Source: Mytilus trossulus (Eukaryota; Mollusca; Bivalvia; Mytilida; Mytilidae). Taken from it: a DNA stretch of 64,000 bases. The stretch lies in contig NC_086382.1 of the NCBI RefSeq assembly GCF_036588685.1, forward strand, positions 77,163,999-77,227,998, written 5' to 3'. A program made the position numbers and the translations under genes. Below the pieces are notes generated by a model. That model saw only the letters and a list, made by a program, of their open reading frames with translations. It was not told the DNA's origin and ran no database searches. Below, piece by piece: positions 33,201 through 43,389 of the stretch (position 1 is its first letter; the number at the start of each line of letters is the position of its first letter).

Positions 33201-35096
33201 ATTACAATTACAAACAATAATTCTAGGTAAAATTTGTATGTATATGAAGTAAGACTGCATGCCTATTGCTATTGATAACAAGTGCTGCCAGGAAGAGCAA
33301 TGCTATCTACTGGAAACCTCAAATTTAAATCTTATTACTGTAAAAATCATTTTAATATACCAAGTCATTTTTGCTTTTATTCCGTAATCTGAAAATCAGG
33401 TTTTGTTTGAATGTTTCAGAACAGTAAAATAATTATATTTTCACCATGTATTGGTTTATTCTCAATGTTGTGGTATTTCTGAACAATGATTATATTTCTG
33501 TTTTCCTGATAGCAGACTAACAAATGAAAAATGTTTTTGAAGTTATATAATCATTGTATGTCTTTTTCAGCATTACAAAAGATATATTTAAAGGTCAACA
33601 AAGGCCAAGTCAAAATGAGGCTGATCGTCTGGAGAGAACTGGTGTTGGGAAACAGGAGTTATCTGGATACAGTGAAAATAATGATAGATTTGTAGCTGTT
33701 AATGATGATTATAGACGATTTACAACACATTACATGACCAGGTAAGGTTACCAGATATACTGGGTAACAGTTAAAGGTAACAACCAATGATTATAGTTGA
33801 TTTACAATTTCATTGCATGACAGGTAAGGAAGGCTATGAGATATACAGAGTAACAATGAAACTATTAATAATTTCCTAGGGATGAACTTTAGTCCATAAT
33901 GCCCCCAAGTAATATGTCTATACATTTGGCAGCACTTCTATGTCATAGGTCAAGTGAAGATTGCCTCTAAAGATTTCTATAAAGTAAAACCTTCATATTA
34001 CAGACTTCACCATTAAACTTCAACATAAATTCAATTATGATAAGTAAAGCAGGCATAATATTTGGCATGTGCACTCCTGCTTTTATGGATTTTAGGATTG
34101 GACAATTCTTAAAAACATATTGATATGAGAACTATATTGAAAACACACGTAGCTTAATTATATAACCAATCTATTTTTAGGTTTGGTCCAGATCCCACAC
34201 CTGTAGGAAAAGATCGTGAAGGTCATACTCGTGGGGAAATACAACGGCAAAAACCAGATGGATTTACCAAGAGTACATCTGTCCATTCTTATGGTCAAGA
34301 TATACATAGCACAGATACTCTCAGAAGACTCGAGCCATATGTAGCAAGGTAAGTAATGGGCAACATAAGATATAAAAAAAGAAGATGTGGTATGATTGCA
34401 ACAAAGAGTATACAGCTGAAGGACACCTACGGGTTGGGGAATTCTTCCTACATTGACGACTCTTTGGTGGCCTTTGGCTGTTGCAATTGTCTGCTCTGGT
34501 TGTTGTCGCTTTGACACATTCCCCATTTCCTTTCTCAATTTTATTTCAATGGCTGAAACATACAGAATACCTGGAAGGCTGGACAGAAAGCCAGAATTAA
34601 TCATTTGTAGCAATCATAAGATATCAAAATCAAGTTGTATGGGCTAGTAAACTACTAGTTAAATATGACCATTGAGCCTTGTATTAAATAAATTATTAGA
34701 GTTAACGTCAAAGCTTATACAAGGCTCAATGGTCATATTTCAAAAGAAATGCTGACTTAAAATTTGATAAGTGCAAATTATCTGAAATGGAATTAGTGTA
34801 AATAGGTGGTATCAGAAATATGCTAGATCTAAGTAAATTGAAACACTCATCAAAACTTATTAGACACCAGAGAAAATGGAATATTATCAGGGAAATATCA
34901 ACAAACAAGGGAATAACTTCAAAAGTTCCAACAAACAAATATTTTATATTTATTTTATTTTACAATATTATTAAAGAGAGGTTTCACATACACATTTATG
35001 TATTTATGTATTTATAGGAGTATGAAAGCCAGAGATGTGTTTTATGATGACCATACACACGATGCTAAAATGAACAGGAGTTTAACAGTGTTTTGA
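24012..35096 (+). CDS. SAXO4: SAXO4 / PPP1R32 homologue, ciliary protein (11 coding exons, 458 aa)
   Basis: Coding exons: 24012-24241, 25309-25462, 27011-27133, 28566-28626, 29409-29521, 30162-30233, 30824-30925, 33086-33189, 33571-33741, 34181-34348, 35018-35096. All introns are GT-AG; the sum is 1377 nt. Family knowledge: the human protein (425 aa) is a cilia/sperm-axoneme protein, also listed as a protein phosphatase 1 partner. Anchor matches are MKFYITQNSTTYGR, FKPRTGRHTGTGYSANF, KPLLHRIQAKDPIELEN, GTGFTHAYNVEPI, TGVGKQELSGYSENN and LRRLEPYVARS. The repeated GxGFT/GYS-type motifs are the family's hallmark. A KPITF sequence (residues 119-123) could be an RVxF-like PP1 docking site. A 3' UTR may run to the AATAAA at 36989-36994. 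Identity is strong, but function is by homology. Confidence 0.93.
24425..24800 (+). repeat. Interspersed bivalve-type repeat copy
   Basis: Shows TGACATGAAAAATATGAAAC and CAGGCTCCTGACTTGGGACA in the family's usual order, then a G-run and GGTTAAACATGT. Lies in SAXO4 between exons 24241 and 25309. Confidence 0.65.
24922..25233 (+). repeat. Array E: exact 26-bp tandem repeat, 12 copies
   Basis: Unit AATAACTGTTTAACATTTTA plus CCTAGT; 12 units make 312 bp. The only visible variant is AGT to ATT (two units). It lies 75 bp before an acceptor but does not include it. Confidence 0.95.
25309..25462 (+). CDS. SAXO4: SAXO4 exon (residues 77-128)
   Basis: Acceptor ATTTACAG, donor GTAAGT. Encodes DICSKNYHTVTEIAYQPYK, then HQVGSGFVRQKPITFSKDAD. 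Contains the GSGF motif and the possible PP1-docking KPITF. Confidence 0.9.
25463..27010. other. SAXO4 intron, no feature seen
   Basis: AT-rich intron without tandem repeats or recognisable elements. Confidence 0.4.
27011..27133 (+). CDS. SAXO4: SAXO4 exon (residues 129-169)
   Basis: Acceptor ATTGTAG, donor GTAAGT, phase 0 at both ends. Encodes VKAVFIDTRAASAPANILPR, then SKPLLHRIQAKDPIELENEG. The second half aligns with human VPLLHQQQGQDPLERENF. Confidence 0.9.
27134..28491. other. SAXO4 intron, no feature seen
   Basis: AT-rich intron without clear repeats or coding sequence. Confidence 0.4.
28492..28581 (+). repeat. Two-copy 47-bp duplication of the SAXO4 exon 4 acceptor
   Basis: GTTCTGACTGATGTTTTG, an acceptor (CATTTAG or CATTTTAG), and GGTCCTCAGTATATGTTA from the exon occur twice, 47 bp apart. 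The second copy is the real exon start at 28566; the first puts a possible acceptor at 28517. Confidence 0.9.
28566..28626 (+). CDS. SAXO4: SAXO4 exon 4 (residues 170-190)
   Basis: Acceptor CATTTTAG|GGTCC, donor GTAAGT. Encodes GPQYMLSETSKRFRGDQPDR (human GPRFMTSEYNSKYLRDPLDQ). The acceptor plus the first 18 nt are duplicated 47 bp upstream. Confidence 0.9.
28837..29121 (+). repeat. 41-bp tandem repeat, about 7 copies
   Basis: Unit ATAACTTTGACCTTCAGTTT then ACAGATTGGTTACTTTGTCCC. It carries an acceptor-like TTTACAG, but I see no match to an adjacent exon. Confidence 0.85.
29409..29521 (+). CDS. SAXO4: SAXO4 exon (residues 190-227)
   Basis: Acceptor TTTTTCAG, donor GTGAGT. Encodes MDVSMKTVGDPEGTGFTHAY, then NVEPITYYPGDPHKNDRP. 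GTGFT matches the human GSGFT repeat. Confidence 0.9.
29730..29960 (+). repeat. Interspersed bivalve-type repeat copy
   Basis: Shows GTATGAGTGCTGATGAGACA, GGTCAAAGTACAG, CTTGGCTCACACC, AGCAAGCTATAAAAGGCCCC and AACAACGGTCTAAACTATAT. Same family as 51150-51385. Confidence 0.7.
30162..30233 (+). CDS. SAXO4: SAXO4 exon (residues 228-251)
   Basis: Acceptor CTGACAG, donor GTAAGT, phase 0. Encodes RWQTHRPTGITIMKTDFLRS and EYPH (human GQSVTKSDFLPKTHLH). Only this frame is open and joins both neighbours. Confidence 0.9.
30824..30925 (+). CDS. SAXO4: SAXO4 exon 7 (residues 252-285), source of a 73-bp array
   Basis: Acceptor TTTTAAG, donor GAT|GTAAGT. Encodes GDEPLPNLASGSERGTGFTR, then EKAKPLYVHRNPID. 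The last ~24 nt plus the donor head a 27-copy array that fills the following intron. Confidence 0.92.
30901..32870 (+). repeat. Array F: 73-bp minisatellite carrying the SAXO4 exon 7 donor (27 copies)
   Basis: Each unit has an exon-derived stretch (TATGTCCMCAGAAATCC then TWTKGAT) joined to GTAAGTATTGG and about 40 bp of intron. The first unit is the real exon end and donor (30925/30926). At least four units read GATGAAAG and have lost the donor, at about 31361, 31727, 32164 and 32529. These are spaced 5, 6 and 5 units apart, showing a higher-order repeat. Confidence 0.95.
33086..33189 (+). CDS. SAXO4: SAXO4 exon 8 (residues 286-320)
   Basis: Acceptor TTTTTAG, donor TCTAG|GTAAAA. Encodes AYDRADDIPGLRLQRTKKSD, then PADYLNMTNPNNHS. 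The donor region is repeated 37 bp downstream. Confidence 0.9.
33175..33235 (+). repeat. Two-copy duplication of the SAXO4 exon 8 donor (37 bp)
   Basis: AACCATTCTAGGTAAAACTT is followed 37 bp later by AACAATAATTCTAGGTAAAA. The first GT is the inferred donor. Confidence 0.65.
33571..33741 (+). CDS. SAXO4: SAXO4 exon 9 (residues 320-377)
   Basis: Acceptor TTTTTCAG, donor CCAG|GTAAGG. Encodes ITKDIFKGQQRPSQNEADRL, then ERTGVGKQELSGYSENNDRF and the DDYRRFTTHYMTR end. Human has GRETVGKKEPTGFSLNN here. A diverged copy of its end and donor lies 82 bp downstream. Confidence 0.92.
33700..33855 (+). repeat. Diverged two-copy duplication of the SAXO4 exon 9 end and donor (82 bp)
   Basis: The exon end AATGATGATTATAGACGATT to ACATGACCAG|GTAAGG recurs as AATGATTATAGTTGATTTAC to GCATGACAG|GTAAGG. 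Similar intron sequence (AGATATACTGGGTAACA versus AGATATACAGAGTAACA) follows each. Confidence 0.75.
34181..34348 (+). CDS. SAXO4: SAXO4 exon 10 (residues 377-433)
   Basis: Acceptor TTTTTAG, donor CAAG|GTAAGT. Encodes FGPDPTPVGKDREGHTRGEI, then QRQKPDGFTKSTSVHSYGQD and STDTLRRLEPYVAR. Human has GLDREGWTRGGIQPQMPGG and SLRHLHPHVGRT. Confidence 0.93.
34400..34545 (+). repeat. Interspersed repeat copy (17890 family)
   Basis: Contains CAGCTGAAGGACACCTACGG, GGTGGCCTTTGGCTGTTG and TTGACACATTCCCCATTTCC. Confidence 0.65.
35018..35096 (+). CDS. SAXO4: SAXO4 exon 11, C-terminus (residues 433-458)
   Basis: Acceptor TTTATAG. Encodes SMKARDVFYDDHTHDAKMNR and SLTVF-stop (TGA at 35094-35096). The human protein ends soon after the same TLTSADPFYQ block. 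Confidence 0.9.
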
Positions 35097-37000
35097 GTAG
35101 AGTTATAAATGAGTGAGAGATGGTATGTGGCAGTTATAATTAGACAAAACTAAATTGTTTAGTAAAATATAAGTTGCTGAAAACTTACATTTTATATTAT
35201 TATGTGAATGTTTTTGTATCTTATAAAGACATGTGTCAAATGGATGTTATATTTTTACTGATTTTATATTGTTCTTGTGTCTTTATTTTACGGACACTTT
35301 ACTAGTCTTATATATACAGAGTTCAAATTTCAATATTAAAAAAACCCATAAGTTGACATTTTTACATTCTTTTCCACGAAATTGCCCCCTAATTAGATAA
35401 TAATATCTGCTTACATGCAGGTTAGTAACATCACATGGCATTATCTGGCTGGTTTGTGTAATCTGCAACACAATAGACAATTATTCGTAAACTTTCTTTT
35501 TTAATATTTATTTCTTAATGATATACTTAAATACAATTTTAGAAAGTTTATATGTTTGTGTATATATTCCTTATATTTATTTGCATATTTATGTTTATAT
35601 ACTGCAGTTATTTATGTGCAATATAAGGAAATCTTCATTTTATAATATGTTTTATGTAAAGGGAATGTTTATTAAAAATAGAAATGATACTTTATTAAGA
35701 TTAAAAGAGGATGAAAAAAAACCAGTTTATCTAACATAAGACCTCCAGAGTTGAGTTTTAAACCCAACATTTACATTATAAAAGTTATATTTTTGGTTGA
35801 TGTTCATAATATACTTTCCTAATCATCAAGCTTTAACCTACCTCTCTTCAGAAATCCTGTCAATAGTATTTTCTTCAGAACTTCTCTAGTTTTGTTTTTC
35901 GTCTGTAGAGAAGTTTTTGAAAACACAAAACAAACCATAATAGAAATGTCTAAAGAAGCATCCTTTATATGTAAAATTTATTACTGTTATAGAAACAGGG
36001 TGGTTTAGGTTTACTGTTTATTGTCACAGAAATAGGGTAGTCAAATTTCACTGTTTATTATTCATGATAAACAAATTTTGTATGCTGCTTTTTGCACAAA
36101 TTTGCTGATTTTGAAACCAATTTCTAACTAACAAGTTATGCAAGAATATACTTTTCTTAACTATTTATGGGTGTTACTTTATTATATAAATATATCATAG
36201 TTTATATGCTTATTTCAGTAAGAAACGCAAAAAAAAAAGAAAAAGCCACAATATTATTGTAGATGACTGTATTCACATGCTTATCAAAGGTCACCCAACA
36301 AAATAGACAGCAATTTTAGACTTTAGAAATGTTTTATCTTTTTTGGTATTTCATTTACAAATGTATTATGTATTTTTCTTACATGTAATATTTTTAATCA
36401 GTATTTAAATTAATTGTGATAAAACCTTTTGCTGTTAAGTTTGTGACATTCAAATAATTATTTTTTATGATGATTTTATGTAATTCTATTTTTATTCTAT
36501 GTTTATTTATACATTGTGTGTAATGACTTTACATGTCATGTGTTTTTTATTTGTTTATTTGTATCAAGATTGAACCATTCTGTCTGTCTGCTGTTGTTGT
36601 TTTTTTTCTATATAAGTTTTTCTATTCTTTTATGCTGCTCATTTAACTTTTGAAAACCATGAGCAGTAAAACCTTATGTTGTAAATTGAAGGACAGGTTT
36701 GTTGAATCAAATCAATGTTTCTTGCTAAATTAAATTTGCACTACCTACGTTTATAAATTAAGAGATTGTAACTATTGAGGTTTGGATTCAGAATATAGCA
36801 CTGGATGTATATTATCAGTACCTAATGACAAGATTTCCAGTGTTATATATTGAAAATGAAAATATGTTTTAAATGTTAACCAATGAAGGTTGTGATATTG
36901 TAAAGTAACAACATGAATAGGTAATATTTATATGTCAAGGTCAGGTGATTAATCACTTGTCAAGGGCATGTGATCTATGGAATTGTAAAATAAATCATGA
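35097..37000 (+). other. Likely SAXO4 3' UTR and flank
   Basis: AT-rich, non-coding. AATAAA at 36989-36994 is followed by an A-rich stretch, so the 3' UTR may be about 1.9 kb. Earlier poly(A) sites cannot be ruled out. Confidence 0.4.
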
Positions 37001-37069
37001 TATGAAAAAATAAAAAAAAAAGTATCTGAAGTATAATTGTTTAAAATGTTTTTAGAAATATTATTGCCG

Positions 37070-37780
37070 CCTCTATCCTATTGTTATTCCCCTTCCCACA
37101 AAGTCAAAGTGGAGTTTAGGTTTACATTCTGTCCATCTATCTGTCGATCTATCAATCAGGCAAATCAGTTTTCAACATTTTGTTCCTCATGCTTGAAGAT
37201 ATTGATTTGATATTTGGTTGATTGTTTTGACAGATCATTTTTAAATTTTGTTTTGGTCTGGTGAAATTATGCAGACTTAAAGTTCTAAGTTGGATGTAGA
37301 GAATTCACTCAAATTATCAGTTTTCAGCATTTTTGGTCATTCTTAAAGATATTGATATTAAGTATATATTTTTATCAGAATAAATTACAGATCACTTTCA
37401 AATTTTGTTTCAGTCTGATGATTTTGTGCAGATTTATGCTCCCTGGACTTGGAAAATTCACTTTAAAATTATAGTTTCCCATACTTTTTTTCATCATGCT
37501 TAAAACTAATGACTTGATATAAAAAAGAAGATGTGATATGATTGCCAATGAGACAACTCACTGTTCTTATGTTGTACTGTTATACCACTGTCCCAGGTTA
37601 GGGGGAGGGTTGGGATCCCGCTAACATGTTTAACCCGCCACATTATATGATTGCAGGGTTTTCTCGCTGTGTTGAAGACATATTGGTGGCCTTCTGCTGT
37701 CTTTTTACTCTATGGTCAGGTTTGTATTCTCTATGACACATTCCCCATTTCCATTCTCTATTTTATTGTGTTTATTTTTG
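37070..37780 (+). repeat. Dispersed repeat sequences in the SAXO4-DAGLA interval
   Basis: 37070-37500 holds two diverged copies of a block with GAAGATATTGATTTGATATT and CAGATCATTTTTAAATTTTG. 37520-37775 is another copy of the 17890 family (GGTGGCCTTCTGCTG, TTGACACATTCCC type). Confidence 0.55.
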
Positions 37781-38132
37781 ATGTGTTTTTGCTTATGGAG
37801 AATCATTATGTCTAACTTCTCCTCAACAAAATATAACTGACAAATATCATATGTGAATGACATATATAAAAGCCAGAAAAAGAAGAAGAAATCAGATAAA
37901 TTGCTTTACTACTGTGTTGAACATATTACATCAGTAAACAGTACATGTATACATCAGTAAACAGTACATGTATAAGAAACAAAAGACATACATCAAGCTT
38001 CCATTTACATTTAATGGAGAATAGTAAACAGTACATGTATACATAAGAAACAAAAGTCATATATAAAGCTTCCATTTACATTTAATGGAAAGTAACATAA
38101 TTTTCTGTGTATGTTGTTTAAAAAAACAATTG

Positions 38133-38529
38133 AATAGACCACTTTTGAGTTCATCCGTCACCAGAAAAAACTCGTCAATTATACGCGCCTGTATCACCGT
38201 CATTTGTGCGTTTAGGGGCATCGTCACTTCCCTTCCAATGTTGAGCGAGTGGTTGGAAAACTATAATTCTATATTGTACGAATTATTCGGCAAATTGAAT
38301 TCTCAAAATTGACAATCAACACTGCTGTCATTAGGGAATTTTCAGTAAGAACCTACAGAGCAATCATTATTTCTAGTTTATCCTGCACAAAGATGATCAC
38401 TAAGATGCTTGATGAACGTAAATAGTGCAGGGATACAGGTGACCCCCTCTATCTAGTAAATGACGTCATAAAGGCTGGCATAATTGACAAGTTTTTGCCG
38501 GTGACGGATGAACTCGAAAGTGGTCTATT
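38133..38529. mobile_element. MITE, 397 bp, with ~49-bp terminal inverted repeats
   Basis: Left AATAGACCACTTTTGAGTTC then ATCCGTCACC is mirrored on the right by GGTGACGGAT then GAACTCGAAAGTGGTCTATT. The 64-codon-scale open frames inside have no recognisable product. A clean target duplication is not obvious. Confidence 0.88.
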
Positions 38530-38649
38530 AAATTGGTGTTCAGATAATGGTTTTGTAGAAAATTAGGTTACACATTTTCATCAGATACAAGTAAGTCATG
38601 GATTTTCTATGAACAACTGTGTGACTCTGTAAACATATACAGTATACAA

Positions 38650-39248
38650 TTAAGGTGGTATGGGAGTCTAAAATAAAAATGATATAATTTGTTCATACTT
38701 TGTGAAAATGTAGTATCTATTGATACATGATCAAAAATATTATAAAAATGATAGGTCACCGTGCATTTTCTCAAGCTACAGGTTGTGACATAATGACAAA
38801 TTTTGTATGGATTATACAGGAAAAAACACCATTTTGTGAATAAAAACTAAACAAAATGATAGAATTGTAAAAAAATTTAGGAAAAGATTGCTTTCAGACA
38901 ATGCTTTGAGAATATCAAAAGAAAAGATAGGGTCACCGTACGTTTTTTCCGGCTAAAAGACAAAATAGGAAAATTTCATGTAGAGTCCTTCAGAAAATGC
39001 ACTGTTATAGAGTTACCTCCCCTTAAAATGCCAATTTGAAAAATATTCAAAAACAACCTAAATTAATCTACACTTGTAAAAATATTTATATTTCTAAGTT
39101 ATATTCTTATAAATTGGTTCTTTTAAATGAAAATTCACATTAAATTCTGCATTCCTGCATCAATTTTGCTAACTTGATAGAAAATATTGACCTTAGAATC
39201 TCTGTTTTTTACAATCCAAGATGGCGAAAGACACCCATACCACCTTAA
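38650..39248. mobile_element. MITE with TTAA ends, ~600 bp
   Basis: Left end TTAAGGTGGTATGGG and right end CCCATACCACCTTAA are exact inverted repeats of 15 bp including TTAA. The interior is AT-rich and non-coding. Confidence 0.85.
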
Positions 39249-42210
39249 GAGATAACTGAAGCTTTGCAGACGTCTATCTGTTGTTCTACTGTCACAAATT
39301 AAATTTACCTGGGAAATTGTAGCTGAGAAAGGTTAAAACATATTTGCAACAGTAAAACTACCAATGGTTGTAGGCAAGACTTCAAAAAAAAATTACAGTT
39401 GATCTCCATTCTAATGCAGAATAAAACAAATAATTAAACTTTATTCATTATTTCTGTGTAAAATTTTCATTTAACAAAAATTCTGCATATCAGATACTGA
39501 GCCACTTTTCAAATTAAAAGTATAAAATATTGTAAGCAGATATGGTGTGTAGATTTTCAATATAAAATAAATAAAATATTGGGACTATATTTTCACATAA
39601 AAAAATCACTGTAATTCAGTTAGTAATGCTTGCATTTAATATTAAAGTGTTTGAAAATGATTAAAAATTGCAAGATCAATTATTGTGATTTCATAAAAAA
39701 TGTGGCATACAAAGAATGTGATTAAAAATGTTGAAATGTGCATTTTTTTTTTGTTGTTTTGTGTTTGAGAATCTGATCCGTTAGTAATTTTCACAATAAT
39801 AAAAACATTGAAACAATTCTAAATTTACAGTAAATCATAAAAAATATAGGCATTGACAGGATTTTTTAGTTCCTTTGAATACTGCTTGTTTTTAAATTGA
39901 AATATAAAACTAAGTAAAAAATTAAAACACTAACACAGTCAAATAAACAAAAATAATACTTTTTATAATATAACTTTTCTGACATGGCACAGGTATATAT
40001 GGGTAAAGGTATAAAAGTAAATGGTTTTGTGTCTCCAAAAAACAGTTATCCCGATTTAAGGGTATATATTGTTTTAAAGCTATAACCAATTAAGACCTTA
40101 ATACAAATCTGAAAATAAATTAACTCCCCATGAAATGTACTTGTATCTCAGCTTTATTGCACATTTTAGACCAAACAAAATAAACCAGCCACCCTCGAGT
40201 CCTCTCGTCGATTTAAAAAAATACGATAAATTCAGATGTTTTTTTTTTACAACCAGAACTTCATAGGAAAAACTAAAACAATGAAATAAACTATCAATAT
40301 TTGACTGATATGGTTTTCCAAAGGGAATAAATATGGCAAGATATGTTTTATTGTAAATTATTAAGAAACTGTGCGTCGATTAAAACATAATACCAAGTCC
40401 TGCTTTAAAAATTGTGGCATTGCAATGATACGAGGAACATATCAAAAAAGCAAGAGATTCATATTTAACCTAAGAACACAAAATAGAGAGCCACTATTTG
40501 ATTTAAGATGTAACTTAACAAGTTTTAACATGGATAAAAAGGTATCAAGTATTTCTGGTCATGTGACCTTGACAATCATTACATCAATATAATACAAGTA
40601 TAAAAATAACATAATTGCACTGCTTCATGTGAACACAATAAAGTTAACATTTTTAAAATACATGAAAAAAATCAAATATTTTATCGCAACAGGATAATCA
40701 AGGGACTATAAAAATGTCTTCAAAATATTATTTATCAAAGAGCTGTTCAATTTTTTTAAAAGTCTATGTGGAAAGGGATAGGTATTTTTTTCTTTTACAT
40801 ATTTTTGTATGTATATATAATTTAATTTCTAACCTAAAAAAGTTGTTTCTAAAATTATTGCAAAAACAAGAAGGAAGTTTCTCTGCTTTCAACAGAAATG
40901 CAAGAGTTGTCTCCACTTTAACACCACTACAAACCAAGTTATATTATGCATACAAATTTCGTCTACAAAAATTATTTTGTATCAAGTTGAACACATTTTT
41001 TAATTGCTTAAAATTGTAACATTGGAATTCAGACAGATACATGAACAAAATGTTCATTGGTTAATAATCCAATAAATTATATTCAAGAATATTTTCCCCC
41101 TTTTTTATGAAATAGCAGATGCAATGCTATATGCATCAGAAATAAAGACAAGAATTCAATTTGATAAAATTTGGACCAACTTTGATAGTTTTCTGTAAAA
41201 TATATATTTATAAAGACAATAGCCAACAAACAAAAGAATAAATAATCAATCTGAAGACGGGAGGATTTAAAACATGAAATAGAACATCATCACTCATAAC
41301 AAACATTTATCTCTTATATACATGATAAACACCACCATGGATATTAAAACATAAGTACATCTCTTATAAATAAATACGTAACAACGGATATCAAATGCAA
41401 CTCTTAAAAAAAAATGGATATGAAAACATCAACAATTTTGAATAAATACACCACCATAAAAAATCCCGAAACATAAAAAAAACAACATTTTTACAAATAT
41501 CAAAACTTAACAACTAACAACATATGATATAAAAGGCATTGAAAAATGATATAATACGACATGTATATAGATATGAACATACTATCAAACAAAAAGGTTC
41601 GATTTTTTTATATCTAAAACTGCCCCTCAATAAAGCATTCAGAGAACATTTGAAATATTGTGCTTTTGTCAGTAATATGGGGGGTTTAGTGAAAATAAGA
41701 ATCTCCAAATTTCAATTTAATAAATTCGTTCTAAAAATGTATTCTCTTTCTAAAGCATCTGTTGTTTGTTTTATGAGATGAAAACAGAAAAAAACATCTC
41801 TTTTATTTAAACAAAAACAACCTGAAAATTTAGAAACTTCATCTATTTTTAAAGAAAAGTTATATTTTCTGTCCTAATTATTTAGTAATATGGGTGGAAA
41901 CAAAAAATCCATATAAAAACCATACATCATATTTTCACACCAACTTATACTAAAATACTGATAAATAGTGTATTAGTTTTAGACCACTACAAATGTCCCT
42001 TTTTCTAATGTATCCTTCAGTTATCAGGTGACTGAGCTACCATAGGTAATATCTTACACTTATTTGAGCTTATGTTCTACAGCAGCAAATATTTACTATA
42101 ACACCTTGACAAATATGAAATAAGTAAATAATCTGATCATATTAAAAGTAACTGGACCATCCAATGTTATTTAGTTTGTGTGTTGACAGACAGTAGTTTT
42201 CTATGGGACT
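39249..42210. other. DAGLA 3' UTR and intergenic AT-rich DNA
   Basis: Very AT-rich, with many short open frames but none with a recognisable protein. Part is the DAGLA 3' UTR; several TTTATT (minus-strand AATAAA) occur, for example near 39440, so the end is not fixed. Confidence 0.4.
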
Positions 42211-43389
42211 TCACACATCAGTCTCTTCAATAGGCATATCAAATATATCATCTGAATGTGATGTGGACAGTCTTAATTCAGAATCTTCCTCCGCTGATAT
42301 CGAACCATGTGATCCATTACGCTGAACATGTGATGTTGACATCCTCATATCAGAGTCTTCCTCCGCTGATATCGACCCATGTGACCTATTATGCTGATCG
42401 TGTGTACAAGTAAATGGTTGATTACAGTTTACATCGTGAATGGGAATTAAGTCTTCAAACACATTATTTATATCTTGTAAATGAGCAATATCTCCCTGTT
42501 CCTTAGATCTCCTCATCTTGTACTTGTCTGACAAACTTTGTAGATAAGAATCAGACTGAGAACACTGGAGAGGTTTCTTCTGTATTTTCACACATTCAGA
42601 GTGAGAGACTTTTAACGGGAGGTGAATATTTTCACTTTCTTGTTCTATTAACATTTCTGATGTCTCTGAGCTGTCACTCATCATTTCCTCTGGTTCCTGG
42701 TCGTCTATAAAGTGTGGATAGCCTAGTCCTGCAGGGGAATAGAAACAGTTAGGACTGCCATATTCTACCTGATAGTTACTTTCTACAGGTGAATGTCTGT
42801 CAAATAATTGGTCATCAGTATTGGTACTATCGGTACGCTCAGTCACATGACTATCTGTCACATCTGACTGATCAGTCATCACATGATCAGAATTATCACT
42901 GGTTTTTGATTCTTGTTTAATAAAAGGCATGTCAAAGCTTGATTCGTTAGGAGATTTGACCGTTGGTGATTGTTGTATTGTCTCTAACGGACTTTGTAAC
43001 GATTTCCGTAAGCTGTCACGGTTACTGCTAACAATGTTTTTCAAACTACCTGAGCTTGCTAGGCTTGACCGGTCTGATAAAGTTTCTGGACTTGCTAAAG
43101 GTGCATCTGTATTTTCATTCAGGTTTAAGGTCATCTTTGGTTTATTTTTAGTAATAACAATATTTCCTTCAGCATCTAATGAATATTCATTTTCATTATG
43201 ATAGTTACTCATATCATAAACCGGTAAATGACCTAAAGATTGATCTGCAATCTCTGGTTCTATCAAGATATCCACTTGTCCTAGTCCTAGCACAGAATCA
43301 ACAGAAGGTGTTCTATTGTTTAATAAATTCTGACGTTCATCTTCTGTTAAAGTTCTGATTGGTTTTGGTGGAGCTACATTAACTAAAAC
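42211..43389 (-). CDS. DAGLA: DAGLA last exon, disordered C-terminal tail (partial residues 451-842)
   Basis: Acceptor TATTTCAG. Opens with [20 protein letters not shown] and is then rich in Ser, Asp, Glu and Asn with few hydrophobic stretches. It ends [16 protein letters not shown]. In human DAGLA the tail is a phosphorylated regulatory region with a Homer-binding PPxxF motif. I see PPKPI but no clear PPxxF. A 23-residue in-frame duplication (core [11 protein letters not shown]) lies near the end. Confidence 0.92.
   Translation of the reverse strand, partial: VLVNVAPPKPIRTLTEDERQNLLNNRTPSVDSVLGLGQVDILIEPEIADQSLGHLPVYDMSNYHNENEYSLDAEGNIVITKNKPKMTLNLNENTDAPLASPETLSDRSSLASSGSLKNIVSSNRDSLRKSLQSPLETIQQSPTVKSPNESSFDMPFIKQESKTSDNSDHVMTDQSDVTDSHVTERTDSTNTDDQLFDRHSPVESNYQVEYGSPNCFYSPAGLGYPHFIDDQEPEEMMSDSSETSEMLIEQESENIHLPLKVSHSECVKIQKKPLQCSQSDSYLQSLSDKYKMRRSKEQGDIAHLQDINNVFEDLIPIHDVNCNQPFTCTHDQHNRSHGSISAEEDSDMRMSTSHVQRNGSHGSISAEEDSELRLSTSHSDDIFDMPIEETDV

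Noticed and set aside
40371-41781. Short open frames between SAXO4 and DAGLA
   Set aside because: AT-rich, no recognisable motif, no splice-consistent partners; likely DAGLA 3' UTR or intergenic.
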